The notes under the pieces: model-generated
Told to the model about the DNA's origin: nothing
Seen by the model: only the letters and a program-made list of their open reading frames with translations
Database searches by the model: none
Translations under genes and position numbers: made by a program
Source: Montifringilla adamsi
Lineage: Eukaryota > Chordata > Aves > Passeriformes > Passeridae
Assembly (NCBI GenBank): GCA_017590115.1
Contig: JAGGNK010011114.1
Coordinates: forward strand, 2,595,733 to 2,659,732
DNA: 64,000 bases
Direction of reading: 5' to 3'
Shown here: positions 35,146-46,665 of the stretch, one piece after another
Position numbering within the stretch: the first letter of the stretch is position 1
Layout of the letters: the number at the start of each line of letters is the position of its first letter

Positions 35146-36769
35146 CGGCCGTTTGAAAAAAGTATATTTAAAACATAGTGTGTAATTTAATATATTTAAA
35201 GCCTTTATGTGTCCCAAAGCTGTCATAGTACCGTGTGATCTTGAGGTATAGGGGTTGTGACACAGGATTCAGGCAGCTCAAACGTTGTGGCAGCTTTCCC
35301 ATATTTGCTGTGTGTGTTCACATCTGTGATGTAGGGGGACTGAAGCCATTCAGTCTTCATGGACCTATGGAACAGGAATAGCTGAGTTAATGCACAGCCC
35401 TCATTTGAAAGAAGATTGAAATTTGATTTTAGTTCCTTTAGAAATTCTGGATTTCTGCCAGGCCTCTGATTGATTGCAAAACTGACATGGAATCTGTACC
35501 AAAAAAATCCCAACCTGCTCCTGCTTTTGTTAACGTGTGTGAAAGTCAGTGTTGTTGTTGTTTTTCTTTACTACATGCACATGTTTAGGAGAAGAGGAAA
35601 TAATTTGTATTACGAGGAAGGGGAGAAAAACACCTGAAAATTCAGGATATTTCAGAAAAATCATAGCTGAAATTCTTTTCATATAGCCCAGAAAATTTAG
35701 GAGGTCAGGGTCAGTTGTTCTTCCTGATGAGAAGACATGTATGAATAATTAATTCCTCATACATTCCTTTACTTGTTAGCAAATTGTTTGCACCCCTGCC
35801 TTGATTTGCTTCAATCTGATGTGTTGTTTGAAACACTGGCGTGTGTAATTTCCTCGAGCAGTCTTTGGAAGGGCTGTTATTTGTGAGTAATTGTGTGCAA
35901 GGGTTCAGTGCTAAACATCTTCAGCTTTGCTGTCTCTCATTGTGCTGCTCTTACTGCTTCTCAGACATCCAGGGGCAGCACTTAAAATTTAAAATTTGAA
36001 TTTAAAACTTTGCTCCTCACAAAGCTTATTTCCATTTAAAATCAGATAATTCGGTGGAAGCACTCTGCATTCTAGCTTGGTAGGATTTTTATGAAAATCA
36101 AACTCAAAAGGAACAGTGAACAGGGCAAATAAAAAAAATCAGACTTGCTCCTTTTTGCAGCATCATTCAAGCCCTGTTTTTACAAAAATATTTGCAATGA
36201 AATTACTGTTTAGATTGGCTGAACACTTTGTTGAGAAGTCCCTTTTTTTTTTTTTGCCATTCAGGTCAGAAGGCTTCAGATGCTTGACATACACTGCTGA
36301 CCTGCTGTAATGTTTTTTGTTTGCTTCTCCCTGTTAGGAACTTCCAGGATGGAAGAGAGGAGGAGATTTCAGTTTTCCTTGGATGTTGTCAGGGTCTTAA
36401 CGACAGGGTTTGAGTTTGGCCAAAAGCTGTGTAGGGCAAGATTCTGTGTGGACTTTAAGCTTCATTTAAAATCCAGCAACAACCTAATCTGTGTCCTAAA
36501 CCCAGACTGTTCGCTCTAAAAGAATTCAAGTAATGTAAACTTAAAACTCCATCTCTCTCTCTGAAGCCTGCTAAACATAAAATTGTTAATTTATGGAAGG
36601 AGGGGCAAAAAAGAAACTTAACTACAAATCACAAAATGGAATGCAGTAAGTCGTACTCCTCGGTGTCTAAGCTCAGTTTGGATTGTGGGGTTAGGCTGAG
36701 GAGGTTTTCAGGGACTTCATTCATCTTTTCAGACAGAAAAGCCCTGTTTCCACCTGATTTTCCCAGTGG

Positions 36770-36771
<2 letters not shown>

Positions 36772-36807
<36 letters not shown>
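36772..36807. repeat. Microsatellite (ATT)12
   Basis: About twelve uninterrupted ATT units ending in GAGACTGG. It lies about 70 bp before copy 2 of the 108-bp repeat. Confidence 0.95.
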
Positions 36808-36879
36808 GAGACTGGGGCAGGCTTTGCTCAGCCATTGTCCCTTCAAAGGGAATTGTTGGAAGTGAGCAGGGGCTGGCTG

Positions 36880-36987
36880 TTAAATTTATGATTCTGAATT
36901 TCTTTATTTTTATGTATGTTTATATATATGTTTATATATATTTACAATGTATATTACTATTTAATGCATATGAATCTTACTCTTACA
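36880..36987 (+). repeat. 108-bp direct repeat, copy 2
   Basis: Same sequence as 35038-35145 with one visible change (AATGCATATG here, AATGTATATG there). The sequences outside the unit differ, so the boundaries are sharp. Confidence 0.93.
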
Positions 36988-38133
36988 TGGGACAGTAAAA
37001 CATCTATTTGCACTTTCACACCTCTAACTCGGAGAGAGTGGGGCAGGAATTTACCTCGGCTTGGGTGCTCTGTAATTTAAATAGAAATGCAGCTGGACCA
37101 GCAAGTGGCCTGATGGGGAGGGGAGGTTTTGCTGTTTATTGAGATTTCCCAGGAGTTTTTGGAGCCCTCGGTAGTGGTGGTGGCAATTCCACGCTGGGAA
37201 TGCTGGAAAGAGGTGACAGAAGCAGAAATTCAGCGATGCCTAAGCTTTTTACATATTTCTTGTATATTTGTAACTTGGTAGGTTGCTAATGCATGGCTGT
37301 AGTATTTTCCTGCTCTTTCCCTCTAAATTTTGGAACCCTGAAATATTGTTTAGATTATAAATAAACTTTATTCCAAATAGGGGACCTACAATAAGAAGTG
37401 GGGCAGAGAACCCCTTGGACCAACTTCGAGGAGCTGACCCAGGGGTAGCTGAATCTCCTATTGGATGGAGCTGTTAAATATCCTAATTAATTAACCTTAT
37501 AAAATCACAGAAATCTGATTCTGGGTGTGCCCATCACCACTGGAACACCTGGAAGCTTCCAGCTAAAGATTTGCTTTTTACTTTACTATCCTAACACTGA
37601 TGCAAGGGGTTTTTCTCTTTTGATTATGGGCAACAGCAGTGCAGCCAGAAGTGAGATATAAAGGGAAACTCTCCACAGCAAATGGTAGATTTTAAGCATT
37701 TTAAGAGCTTTGTAAAGCATTTTTCTCTGCCTGTTCTGAGACTGTCCTAACAATAATGAGTGGTTGGCACTGAGGGGCTGTCAGCCAGCTACACATCCCA
37801 GGAAATGGCCCTGTGCCTGTATTTCCTTAAAAGCACAGCTTAGGTTGGGATATGAGGGGGAAAAAAAAACCAAAATTCAGCAACGTGCTGGGTTTTTTTG
37901 TTTTTTTTTTTTTTGTCTTTAGTGGTTTGGTAAAAAGTAAATGAAGGAGCATTGATACACCCAGGCATCTGATTTATTTTTCCAAGAGCACGTTGAAAAT
38001 CATGGGCAGCTAAAGGAATAGGGAAGACTGAAGAATTGACGTTTGGGGCAGTTGAAATGTTATTTGCTTATTATCCTAGTGGAAGCCGTGGTAAGTTAGG
38101 TTGTTTTTTGGGATTTTTTTGTGTTTGGTTATT

Positions 38134-38159
38134 TGGTTTGGTTTGGTTTGGTTTGGTTT
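38134..38159. repeat. Short (GGTTT)n array
   Basis: About five TTTGG/GGTTT units in a T-rich context. Confidence 0.85.
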
Positions 38160-41100
38160 TTTCACCAACAATGGAGCTAGAAAACAAAAAATATTTTCAT
38201 TTAGAGAGGTGTGCCATTTTTGCAGCCTCAGCTGCATTGTTTTTCCCCTTTGGTTATTTGTGTTGCCCCTCTTGGTTTCTCCAGATCTCCTTTCACTCCA
38301 AGAGCAGCCCACAACATGATTATTTGGAGAGTATGAAAACAGCCCGGGAAGACCCTTGGGAAAAGCACATGTGCCCCCTTTAAGAGTTGAATTGTACTTT
38401 AGGGACTAAATTACCAATTCTTCTCAGAGCATGTTAAAAATGGGCATGAAGAGATGGAACTCCAAAGATTTTTATCTTTAAGGTCCAGGGATAATCAAGT
38501 AAACAGAATAACTCTACTTCTCCTTGGCATGTCATTTATTTACCAGTTTCCTGTTGATACACATGTATGCATATGACTCTGATTGCTACAGAAGATAAAA
38601 TTGAAATTTGCTTTCTGTGCCACCTCTTGGTTTTGGGGTTATTTTTCTCTTGAAATAAAATTCTTGTTAGACCCACACTCTGTGCTTCAGCTCACCATAA
38701 TCATAAAACCCATAGGATCTGAGTTCCAACCAGGCTCATTGGGAGCAATTTCACTTTACAAAATCAGCTTTTAATTACCTAAAATTTGCCACAGGAAATT
38801 ACTTTATGTTTTTGGGGGATTTTTTTTTTTTTTAATGCTTTCCTCTTTAAAACAGATTGACTGTGGAGAGGAAAGTCCAGATTTAAAAAGCTGAAGGTTG
38901 GTTTTGCTGTTTGGAGGAATGGATGGAAAGAGAGAGGCTCCTACAGCACAAAGTCTGGCACTGTGTGTGCACAGCTTCTCTGTGTATTTGCAGAAGAAGT
39001 GGCAGGACATTTCCATTTTCTTTGTCTCAATTCCTGGATTTTACAAGTTAGTTTGTCTCTTTTTCTCCCCACAGGGCAGCCAACCAGAGGTAAGATTTTC
39101 ACACTGTATTAGGAAGGGTTCTAATGATGTTTTCTGCGTTTTTTCTTGCTAGTGCAGCAAAATTTTCCCTGTGTTTTGACAAAAAGCTGTGCTAATGACA
39201 ATACACCATAGTTCTCCTCACTGCAGATGGCTCAAAGGTTAATTCCAACTGTTAAAGAAATGGACACATCCAGAGGAAGCTTCCAGCCACGGGGTGTTTT
39301 GTAACTGGCATCTCACTGTTCGATTTGTCTCTCCAAACTGAGTCTTGCTGTTTGCTGTTTTTTTCAGGGCGCCACGTGTCAGTAAATACAACTTTGTAGG
39401 TGTAGTAAATACAGCAACAGTCAGGGTGAGCAGGGTAGAAAATCTTGCCATGACTGTCAAAAGACGGCATGAGAGGATGTATCATAGTTAGTCAAAGCAA
39501 CAAAGTAAAAAGAGTTAAAGAAAGGAAAAAAGAAAATAAAAAGGAGGGGAGAGAAGAAAAGATGGAGAGAAATGTTCTATTTCGCTTCCCCTGAGCAAAC
39601 ATGTAATTTCCATGATTTCTTTTTAATGACTCTCTCCTGAAGCTGGTAGGTACTGATTTATGAAAAGCTGTAAAGGATCAGGTGGAGCCCTGCAGGACGT
39701 CGCTTACAGCTGCACGGACTGCAGCCCGCCTAATTTGTCTGCTAAAGTGTGAGCTCATGGCACACATCACCCAGACCATAAATTCCCTCTCCAGCCCTTC
39801 TGTCTAGGGGCTGGGGCAGGGGGAAAAAGCCTGCCAGGGTGTGCAGATGCTCTGCAAGCCCAGCTTTCCCCCGGTGCACACGAGGAGACAGCGCAGACTC
39901 TTCGCAGCGAGGCCAATTCCTGCTCGTTGATAAACAGTCCAGATGTCCTCTCTGAGGAGGAAAGTAACTAATTTTTGTTTGGAATCCTGCAAGAAGAAAA
40001 ATGATACTTTACAGTGCTGGTTACTCTGAGGTCACTCGCATTAAAATTAGGTCATATTTTTTGTCATGATGATACTTTGATCCAAGTAATAAACGTAAAG
40101 GCTCTTTTGGGCCACTCTAATTCCTAATCCTAGAGACCTGTTCTATTTCAACTTGTTTGTACTTTTTTTTTTCATTAGTGATTCTTGAGTCAGACCTTGT
40201 TTTATTAGACTTAAGTTAAAAAGGTGTACTAGGCTGGCGGAAAAAAAAAAAATCTGTGCTTTATCACTAAGAACACTTCATAAATACTCTTAATTAATAT
40301 CTTGGGATTCCAGGCACTGTATCCAGAAAACCATAAATTAAAAAACATTGTCTTTTTACAGGACAAACAGTAGTCAGTGAAATTCAGGCCTTACAGCTAC
40401 TGATTAAAGCTATCTTGGGCCTGATTATCAAACTGTGCCTTTAAAGCTGGGTGTCTAAGATTTGATTTGACCATGACACCAGCACATGTTTTGGGGACAG
40501 GGCAGGTTTCTGGTGTCTTCTGTTGCTTTTCTTTCCATGGGTGGCTGTTCCCAGCATTTGAAATCCAGAGTTGATGTCAGTGATCACAGTCCTGGCTGGG
40601 CTCTGGAGGGAAGGTAGCCAGGCAAAAGCTGTCCCCATCAGGGACATCTCAGCTCTGGGACCTGGTGAAAACTGGTTGTGTGTGTTTGGAGTTAAGATTT
40701 TCAAGCATCCAAGTAGCTCTTTAATTATGCCCTGCATTCCCAGAAGGGAAAAAATCCTATATTAACTTTCTGAGCCGGAGAGAAGTCAGCTGACTGATAA
40801 CAATCAGGAAAACATCAGAGTAAAAGGAGGTGTTTCAGATGTGGCCAATGCTAAAAGTCATTGTTCTTTTCTTCAAAAGTGAAAGGTAAAAGTCTTGATG
40901 TAAGTAATGTTACTTATTGTAACTGATGTGGTATCTCCTGATCCAGGGCAAGTCAGGTGTACTGCAAGGATGTGATGTTGTAGTGCTGCTGATTTTGGTG
41001 AAATTTTAAACACTGGAATTGAGAAGGATTCAGAATTTCTAGGCTTCTTATGAGGTTGAAATCACTATGTTTAAATATGTGGTTCTCTTGGTGCCTTTAA

Positions 41101-41951
41101 AATCTCTTCCTCTTTATGTTTGTGATGAACAGAGATGACTTGGGTTTGGAGTGAAGAGAGTGTTTTACAACCCAGATCAGTTCCCCAGTTCCAGTAGTTG
41201 TCACCTACCTGTTACACTGTGTAATCACTGCCTTTCAATCACGCTGTCAGTCCAGCCACCTCTCATTTTCACTGCTTTCAGGGACAAAAGTCACTTCAAA
41301 TGGGTTCAGCAGCAGTAGTCAGACTCCTGTGCAGGTTACCAGAGGGAAAAAGAATTCTGGGGCAGAAAATAGACTGTGAAGTTGCAGAGATAACTGCTTT
41401 GAACATTCTCTAGTTCAGTCTCAGGCCCAGCACAGCTAAGCACATGCTTGGCTGTAAGCCTGCAATAAAACAATAAAAATAAGGTACTTTGCTCATTGTT
41501 GAAGCTTCTAACTTAGCAGCAACATTAAGGATTTCTCAGTGGGCCACAATACTCTGAACATTTGATACGACCAAATTCTACCAACATGCTCAGCTTGGAG
41601 CCTGGAGTGTGCATTGTCTGTGTGCGGTTTGGGACTCGGTGAATCACATAAATATGACCTAATTTAGTCCTTGTTAACATTAAATTGGGAGGTGCCAATG
41701 CACTTGGTGAATGCTGCAGTGATTTAAACACGGGCATGGGAAGCTGCTGCTCTTCAGGGGGATGAGTACACAGCATTTGTCAGAGCTGCCAGCAGCAGTC
41801 CCGTGGTGGCCTCAGCAGCTGAGGACTCCCACAGACAAACAGCAAAGCCACATCCAGCCTGGATGCTCCTGCCACTGCTGAGCTTAGACACAAAATAAAG
41901 CTGCGTTTCTCCCTCTTCCCTCAATTCCATTGCATTGTTCTTTCATTTCAG

Positions 41952-42107
41952 GCCATCAAATCTCCTCCTGGACCAAAGCAACGTTGACATTTCAGCCTTC
42001 CGCAGCACGGGTGATTGGCTCAACGGATTTCGGACAGGGCAGTGCAAGGACATCTTCACAGGGGTGGAGTACAGTTCCTGTGACACCATAGCCAAGATTT
42101 CCACAGA
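41952..42107 (+). CDS. EPHA3: EPHA3 exon: linker and first part of SAM domain (residues 420-472)
   Basis: The exon completes Arg420 and encodes PSNLLLDQSNVDISAFRSTG, then DWLNGFRTGQCKDIFTGVEY, then SSCDTIAKIST. The SAM domain, a helical bundle for protein-protein contacts, begins near residue 434; GDWLNG and the Cys/Phe core residues fit. As I recall it, human differs at several surface positions (GDWLNGVWTAHCKEIF). The exon is 156 bp, with acceptor TTTCATTTCAG and donor GTAAGT. Phase is 2 in and 2 out. Confidence 0.96.
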
Positions 42108-43479
42108 GTAAGTTGCAGTCTTGCTGTGGGTTTTCACCACAGCTACAAGTTCAGACATCAGCACAAAGGTAGCACTTTTATACGGCGTTCCAAATTTTTA
42201 GCTGAAATTTTCTTACTTTTAAAGAGACAAATGGGAATTATTTGTTGTGGTTGAAATAGCCATGAAGGAAATATGTGTCTGGTGACTGTGTGAAGGCCAT
42301 GGTCCCACAGCTTTTTCTCACTAAATACAAGGAAACTCCCAGTTTCTTCCAATACAGTAGCACCATGCATCATCTGGTACACTAGCATCGCTTCCTTTCA
42401 CTGAAGTTGATTGTTTAAATTCTGTATTTTACATGGGAGTTTCTCTACAGCTGGCTCATTGTCAATCTTTCCCTTTATTGCCCATCCCATATCCACCAAA
42501 CCAGGTGAAGGGGCAAATTCTTTGTAGCTGTTTTCCTCCTCCATGCTAATAATCACTCAGGAGCAGAACTCCCTCCTGCTGTGCTTGGAAGTGAGCAAAT
42601 GGCAAGTTTATTACATTCTAAATGCAATCCATCTTTGTTCCAGTGACAAGTAGGAGTAGGGTAATGTTCTCTCTGCACCTGAAAAGGCATCAAGTACAGT
42701 TAAAAATTTAATGCCAAAGGAAATCTTAATTCCCAGTTGGGCTGGCTGGATACACAAGTTATGGAGAAGTATGCAGCAGCTGTGCTACCAACAATTAAAC
42801 ACATCAATGCCATTAATTAGTGTATTACTGCATCTATAAAAAGGGTGCTAATGGCTTTTTGTAACAATTACCCTTTGGGGACAGTGTAGAAATCCTCTAG
42901 GAATGCCCAATTTCCTGTGAGCCCCTGGTTAATTAGCCCTTCACAGGTGTTAAGCACCTCTGTGTTGCACAAGGAACAATGAGATCCTGGACAAAGAGGA
43001 GGGGAGAACCAGGGCAGACCCTGGAAGCTTGGCCATGGACTCCTTCACCTCAGAGCTGGTGGCAGAGCTCAGAGAACCTTTCAGAGGCCAGTGATGTGTC
43101 AGCAGTGCCCAGGAAAAGCCATCAGATTGGGGGGGGATGGAAGTGTCAGAGAGGCTCAGCTGATGCAGCAGCGACCCCCTTGCTCCAGAACCCCAGTGCT
43201 TACATCACTGGAAAACTATTTCATTGCCTTTTCTTCCCTGTTTTCTTCCACAACAAGGCAAAATGAGCTTTCACTCTATTTTTCTGCACCCCCCTTGTGT
43301 TTCCAGACGGTTGCTGTCGGTGTTTTTTTTTTGCAGCAGGGCTTGTGTTTCAGCAGTGTCCCTGTACCTGGAGGCTCCTGCAGTGCAGCAGTGTGAGATG
43401 GGCAGGTTCTTTGCTGTTTGCTGGGCTCAGAGCTGTGAAACTCGAGTGTCCTCACTCACACACCTCCTCTTTTTTCCAG
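42108..43479 (+). other. EPHA3: EPHA3 intron (1372 bp)
   Basis: Last intron, GTAAGT to CTTTTTTCCAG, splitting an Asp codon in the SAM domain. I see no exon or known repeat. The overlapping open frames at 42979-43487 have no domain. Confidence 0.87.
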
Positions 43480-43585
43480 TGACATGAAGAAAGTTGGCGT
43501 CACAGTGGTGGGCCCTCAAAAGAAGATTGTCAGCAGTATCAAAGCTCTAGAAACTCATACAAAGAACAGCCCTGTTCCTGTGTAA
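43480..43585 (+). CDS. EPHA3: EPHA3 last coding exon: end of SAM and C-terminus (residues 472-506, stop)
   Basis: The exon completes Asp472 and encodes DMKKVGVTVVGPQKKIVSSI, then KALETHTKNSPVPV, then TAA at 43583-43585. GVTVVGPQKKI is the last SAM helix region shared by Eph receptors. The final Val-Pro-Val is the short hydrophobic C-terminus that can bind PDZ domains. The acceptor is CTTTTTTCCAG. The coding part is 106 bp and the 3' UTR continues in the same exon. Confidence 0.97.
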
Positions 43586-44157
43586 GGTACCAAAATGATG
43601 TTGCTCAGGAGAGGAACAAAAAAAGGAGCAAAGTTGCATGGCAGGTGAAAAGTGATGGCTGACAAACGGCAGAATTTAAAGGAGATCTTTGCAACAGCTT
43701 TGGAAACACAATGGTTGAGATTTCAAACCCACAAGACACTCAAATACTGAGTATAAATGCCTTAAAAATAGGAGCAAACTTGTTTTCTATCTGTTAATCC
43801 TAAAGGGTGGGTGCTCTTGACTGACTGTTAATGCAGATAGTAAATATCAAAAGAAAAAAAAAAAATGTGAAAAATCCTTCCAAGTAAAAACCAGTGTTAC
43901 TAAAACCTAGAGCCATTTGAATATTAAATGACTGAATAACAGAAAAAACCCATGGACATAAAAGCTGTGTATTTGATCTATACAGCAAACAAGAAGAAAG
44001 AAAGACTTGCAGTATTTTTATACAGAAGAGATCTGTAACAGGTATTTTATTTCTTTAAAAGCAAGGAAAATAGAGGACTATACCTCACAACCTGTCTGGC
44101 CATATTTACTATAATGTCATTGTAACATGCTATTTCAGCTTCAGGAAGGAACACAGA

Positions 44158-44163
44158 AATAAA
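44158..44163 (+). terminator. EPHA3: Candidate proximal poly(A) signal (AATAAA)
   Basis: Canonical hexamer about 575 bases after the stop codon, followed by TTTGTAGTAACTTTGAGTTAG (T/G-rich). Use of it would remove the G-quadruplex, the Pumilio-type site and both AU-rich nonamers. Confidence 0.4.
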
Positions 44164-44266
44164 GTTTGTAGTAACTTTGAGTTAGTTGACAAAAGATTTT
44201 CACCATTATGTTAGCTTCCCTAACTGTGTTCATTTAAATAGAAACAAGTCTTAATTTTTAAAAGGC

Positions 44267-44275
44267 TTATTTATT
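44267..44275 (+). promoter_or_regulatory. EPHA3: AU-rich element nonamer (UUAUUUAUU)
   Basis: An exact match to the AU-rich mRNA-decay nonamer in the 3' UTR. It is followed by a long U-rich stretch. The function is inferred from the motif only. Confidence 0.45.
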
Positions 44276-45680
44276 TTCTTGTTTTGTTTTGTTGGTTTTT
44301 TTTCCATTATTGTTTATATTTATGCTTAAATACCTTAACCTGGCTGTATTATTGCCAAGTGCCAAATGTTATCCAAACTTCATTGGTTGAACCTGAGAAA
44401 TTGTCTGAGGGTTAGTTACTAGATGATTTTATACTCATAGCACCATGCATGGAATACAGAAGGAAAGAAAGGTGGTCTTTTTTCCAGCACTGACACTATG
44501 AAAAGCATCTGAACTTTTTTTTGGCAATGAGATTTCTTCCATTTGCTGTGAGTGGTATTTTCAGCCAGGCTGGGGTTTTGTCAGTGGTGTGTGCATTGAT
44601 CTTTAGATCAGGATCTGCCCCAAACAGCACATCCCATTTCCTTCCCCAGGGCTGCTTTCCTGTCACAATAATGTTCTTGGTGTTCAGGTGAGAGACCTGC
44701 CAAGAAAATAGAAAAGAGGGCCAGGGTTTGTTGCATCCTGCTTTAACTGATGATGCTTTTTGAGTTCCCTGAGAAGTGACCCTTGTTTAAAAGGATGACT
44801 TGAGCTGTGAAGGGAGGCTTTGGTGTGGAAGTTTACACATGCCTCAGCTAGAAACCCCCCTGCAGAGGCACTGCCATCCTGTAGGGGACCTGAATTTTGG
44901 ACATAGCTTCATGAGTACCTGTTCCTTGAATGAAAGCAGAAGGGAGCCCAAGTCTAGGGGAATGTTCACATCTCCCATTGGAAAAAGGAGACTGGAAAGT
45001 GGATTTTGAGGCCTGCACCATTTCCAGCATCTTCCAAAGAGCTTCCCAACTCCTAAGTTTTTGTTCTGGAGCACATCAGTCCCAGTTCTGAGCAGACACC
45101 ACTCTTTGCTCTGAAAATGTGTGGTTTAAAACACAGTGCGAGCCATTTCTTGTGCTTCTTAATGCTCTAGACGTGATGCCAGGCACACAGAGGGCAGGCC
45201 TTGGTCACCAGGGGAAACCATTCTGCTTCCCAACTCGATATTCTGGAATCTAGACCGGATTCTGATGATGAATCCCTAAAAATTCAAGACTGTGTGATGA
45301 GAGGCAGATGAAAAAATGGCACATTGTGTTTTCTCTGTGCATGCAAAAGCAGGTGACCACTTGTGCTTCCTTCTGCTGGCTTGGGTTTTGAAGCTCTTTG
45401 GTATATAAGTGAGGAAAGAATCAGTTTCTAGGGCTTGTGGGGCTGAAACTGTTCTGCATGAATCCAGGACTTAAAAAATGTCCAGTCACAACATTTATCA
45501 CACATTGCTAAAGAGAAGGCGTGTTGGAGGCCTTTTCATGAGTGCTGGTAGTGAGCATGCTGTAAAGGACTGGGTTTGAAACACACTCACAGCATAATAA
45601 TCAGTAATCCTTTCTGAAAGAGAAGTGAATGGGTTTTAAAATTGAAATTAAACACAAAAAAAAAAAAGGAAAAAGGGTAA

Positions 45681-45686
45681 AATAAA
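45681..45686 (+). terminator. EPHA3: Candidate intermediate poly(A) signal (AATAAA)
   Basis: Canonical hexamer about 2.1 kb after the stop, just downstream of an A-rich stretch. The A-rich context makes internal priming an alternative explanation for any cDNA end seen here. Confidence 0.3.
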
Positions 45687-45933
45687 GCACTTAAGCAGTA
45701 AAGAACACTTCCCCTTATCTGCCCCAATCTATCATGAAATGCAGCAAGCTGGACACAAAAGCTGTTTTGTGTTGCTTAGTTCATTCAGAATCAATCTTTA
45801 CTTCGGGTTGAGATTGCTCTAAATCAGACACTGTTAACGAATTTAAGCCACCAAAACCCAGCAGCAAACACTGTCTGTGTGGGGACAGCTTTTTGTGACA
45901 TATCTCCTCAGCTTCACCCTGCTGCTGGAGTGC

Positions 45934-45958
45934 GGGGACAAGGGGCTGGGGTGGGGGG
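45934..45958 (+). promoter_or_regulatory. EPHA3: G-quadruplex motif in the 3' UTR
   Basis: Four runs of at least four G are separated by short loops: GGGG-ACAA-GGGG-CT-GGGG-T-GGGGGG. This meets the classical rule for a stable quadruplex with four tetrads on the RNA strand. The segment stands out because the rest of the UTR is AT-rich. A role in translation, localisation or 3'-end choice is inference. Confidence 0.75.
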
Positions 45959-46260
45959 CTGACCTCTGGGGGATGCTTCTGGGGACACAGACCCGAGTTC
46001 TTAGAGTTTTAGACACTTGAAAACTTTGCACCAACCACCCTCAATTTCCTCCTGTCGTGTTCTTGCCCACTGTCCAGGCCTGCTCAGCATAAAAGATTCA
46101 ATCTCACCGAGGGAAAAAAATATGAAGCAGCTGGGTTTTGCTTTTCTTTGCTGTTAGGAGCTGAGAGTTTTTAAAACCCGTTTGGTTTTCTCTCCCTGTC
46201 AGAAGTTGATTTGTACTGTAAGTGGCCTCTGTTGCAAGCATCCTGTACTCCCTGTCCCCC

Positions 46261-46268
46261 TGTACATA
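46261..46268 (+). promoter_or_regulatory. EPHA3: Pumilio-type site (UGUACAUA)
   Basis: TGTACATA matches the Pumilio consensus UGUANAUA, which recruits repressors to 3' UTRs. A single eight-base match can occur by chance in 3 kb of AT-rich sequence. Confidence 0.35.
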
Positions 46269-46427
46269 TGTAAACATAGCAGTGTACAATTCTTCAGTGT
46301 GGAGTAGAGAAATAGAGGTCGTGTGGCCATCTGCCTGTACAGGTTATGGACATCAAGCAAAATGCAAACTGCTCATAAAATGACACGCCATATTATTGGG
46401 TTTGTACCTCTCAATATAGTTTCCATT

Positions 46428-46436
46428 TTATTTATT
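46428..46436 (+). promoter_or_regulatory. EPHA3: AU-rich element nonamer (UUAUUUAUU), distal copy
   Basis: Second exact nonamer, about 200 bases before the main poly(A) signal, inside a very AT-rich UTR end. Confidence 0.45.
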
Positions 46437-46636
46437 TCTGTTAACATAATCTAGTTTTTGTGCTGTAACTTAGCATCCAATAAGCAATGTATAGATGTGA
46501 TTTGATTGGCAATATGTATTTACTTTAACTTGTATTTCAAAAGCATTACTTACTCATTTAGATTATATATTGTGCAATTGTAGATGGCCTCTTACTAATG
46601 TAAAATGATTTGTAGTGGAAACATTTATATTTTTAT

Positions 46637-46642
46637 AATAAA
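46637..46642 (+). terminator. EPHA3: Main EPHA3 poly(A) signal (AATAAA)
   Basis: AATAAA lies in the context TTTTTATAATAAACATAATG. The AT-rich 250 bases before it have the look of a vertebrate 3' UTR end, and a UTR of about 3 kb fits a long EPHA3 mRNA. Cleavage is expected near 46657-46668. Confidence 0.75.
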
Positions 46643-46665
46643 CATAATGAAAGTATTTTTTACAT

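Larger units (their letters stand above)
30998..41951 (+). other. EPHA3: EPHA3 intron (10954 bp)
   Basis: This is the largest complete intron in the window. It holds a TTTCC pentanucleotide array (32925-32986), an ATT array (36772-36807), a GGTTT array (38134-38159), and two near-identical 108-bp copies at 35038-35145 and 36880-36987. The frame at 31895-32380 on the - strand (161 codons) is low-complexity at its start, has no domain and is rejected. I recognise no exon. Confidence 0.85.
4825..46665 (+). other. EPHA3: EPHA3 gene, 3' part (11 last coding exons plus 3' UTR)
   Basis: EPHA3 is a single-pass plasma-membrane receptor tyrosine kinase that binds GPI-anchored ephrin-A ligands on neighbouring cells and signals in axon guidance and cell repulsion. 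The 11 exons join in frame to 506 residues: FN3 end (1-53), membrane helix (about 64-86), juxtamembrane tyrosines (119, 125), kinase (about 144-405), SAM (about 434-498) and the C-terminal tail PVPV. Adding 477 to these positions gives the familiar EPHA3 numbering (Tyr596, Tyr602, Lys653, Asp746, Tyr779). The ALETHTKNSPVPV ending and LLLDQSNVDI linker fit EPHA3 as I remember it, and not EPHA4, EPHA5 or EPHA7. No frameshift or internal stop is seen, so the gene looks functional. The first half of the gene is outside the window. Confidence 0.95.
43586..46665 (+). other. EPHA3: EPHA3 3' untranslated region (about 3.07 kb)
   Basis: The UTR begins after TAA and most likely ends 15-25 bases after AATAAA at 46637-46642. 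It is AT-rich, with two AU-rich nonamers TTATTTATT (44267-44275, 46428-46436), a Pumilio-type TGTACATA (46261-46268) and a G-rich segment (45934-45958). Earlier AATAAA hexamers at 44158-44163 and 45681-45686 could give shorter UTRs. The open frames here are short and unrelated to known proteins. The end point is inferred; no transcript data are available. Confidence 0.8.

Noticed and set aside
37330..37570. Possible old LTR-like segment
   Set aside because: It has AATAAA, TATAAAA and a moderately repeat-like feel, but I found no paired ends, target-site duplication or primer-binding site.
4825..43585. Assignment to EPHA5, EPHA4 or EPHA7 instead of EPHA3
   Set aside because: My first impression was EPHA5. 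The C-terminal ALETHTKNSPVPV, the LLLDQSNVDI linker and the residue spacing from the C-terminus (Lys653, Asp746, Tyr779) fit EPHA3; the other paralogues end differently as I recall them.
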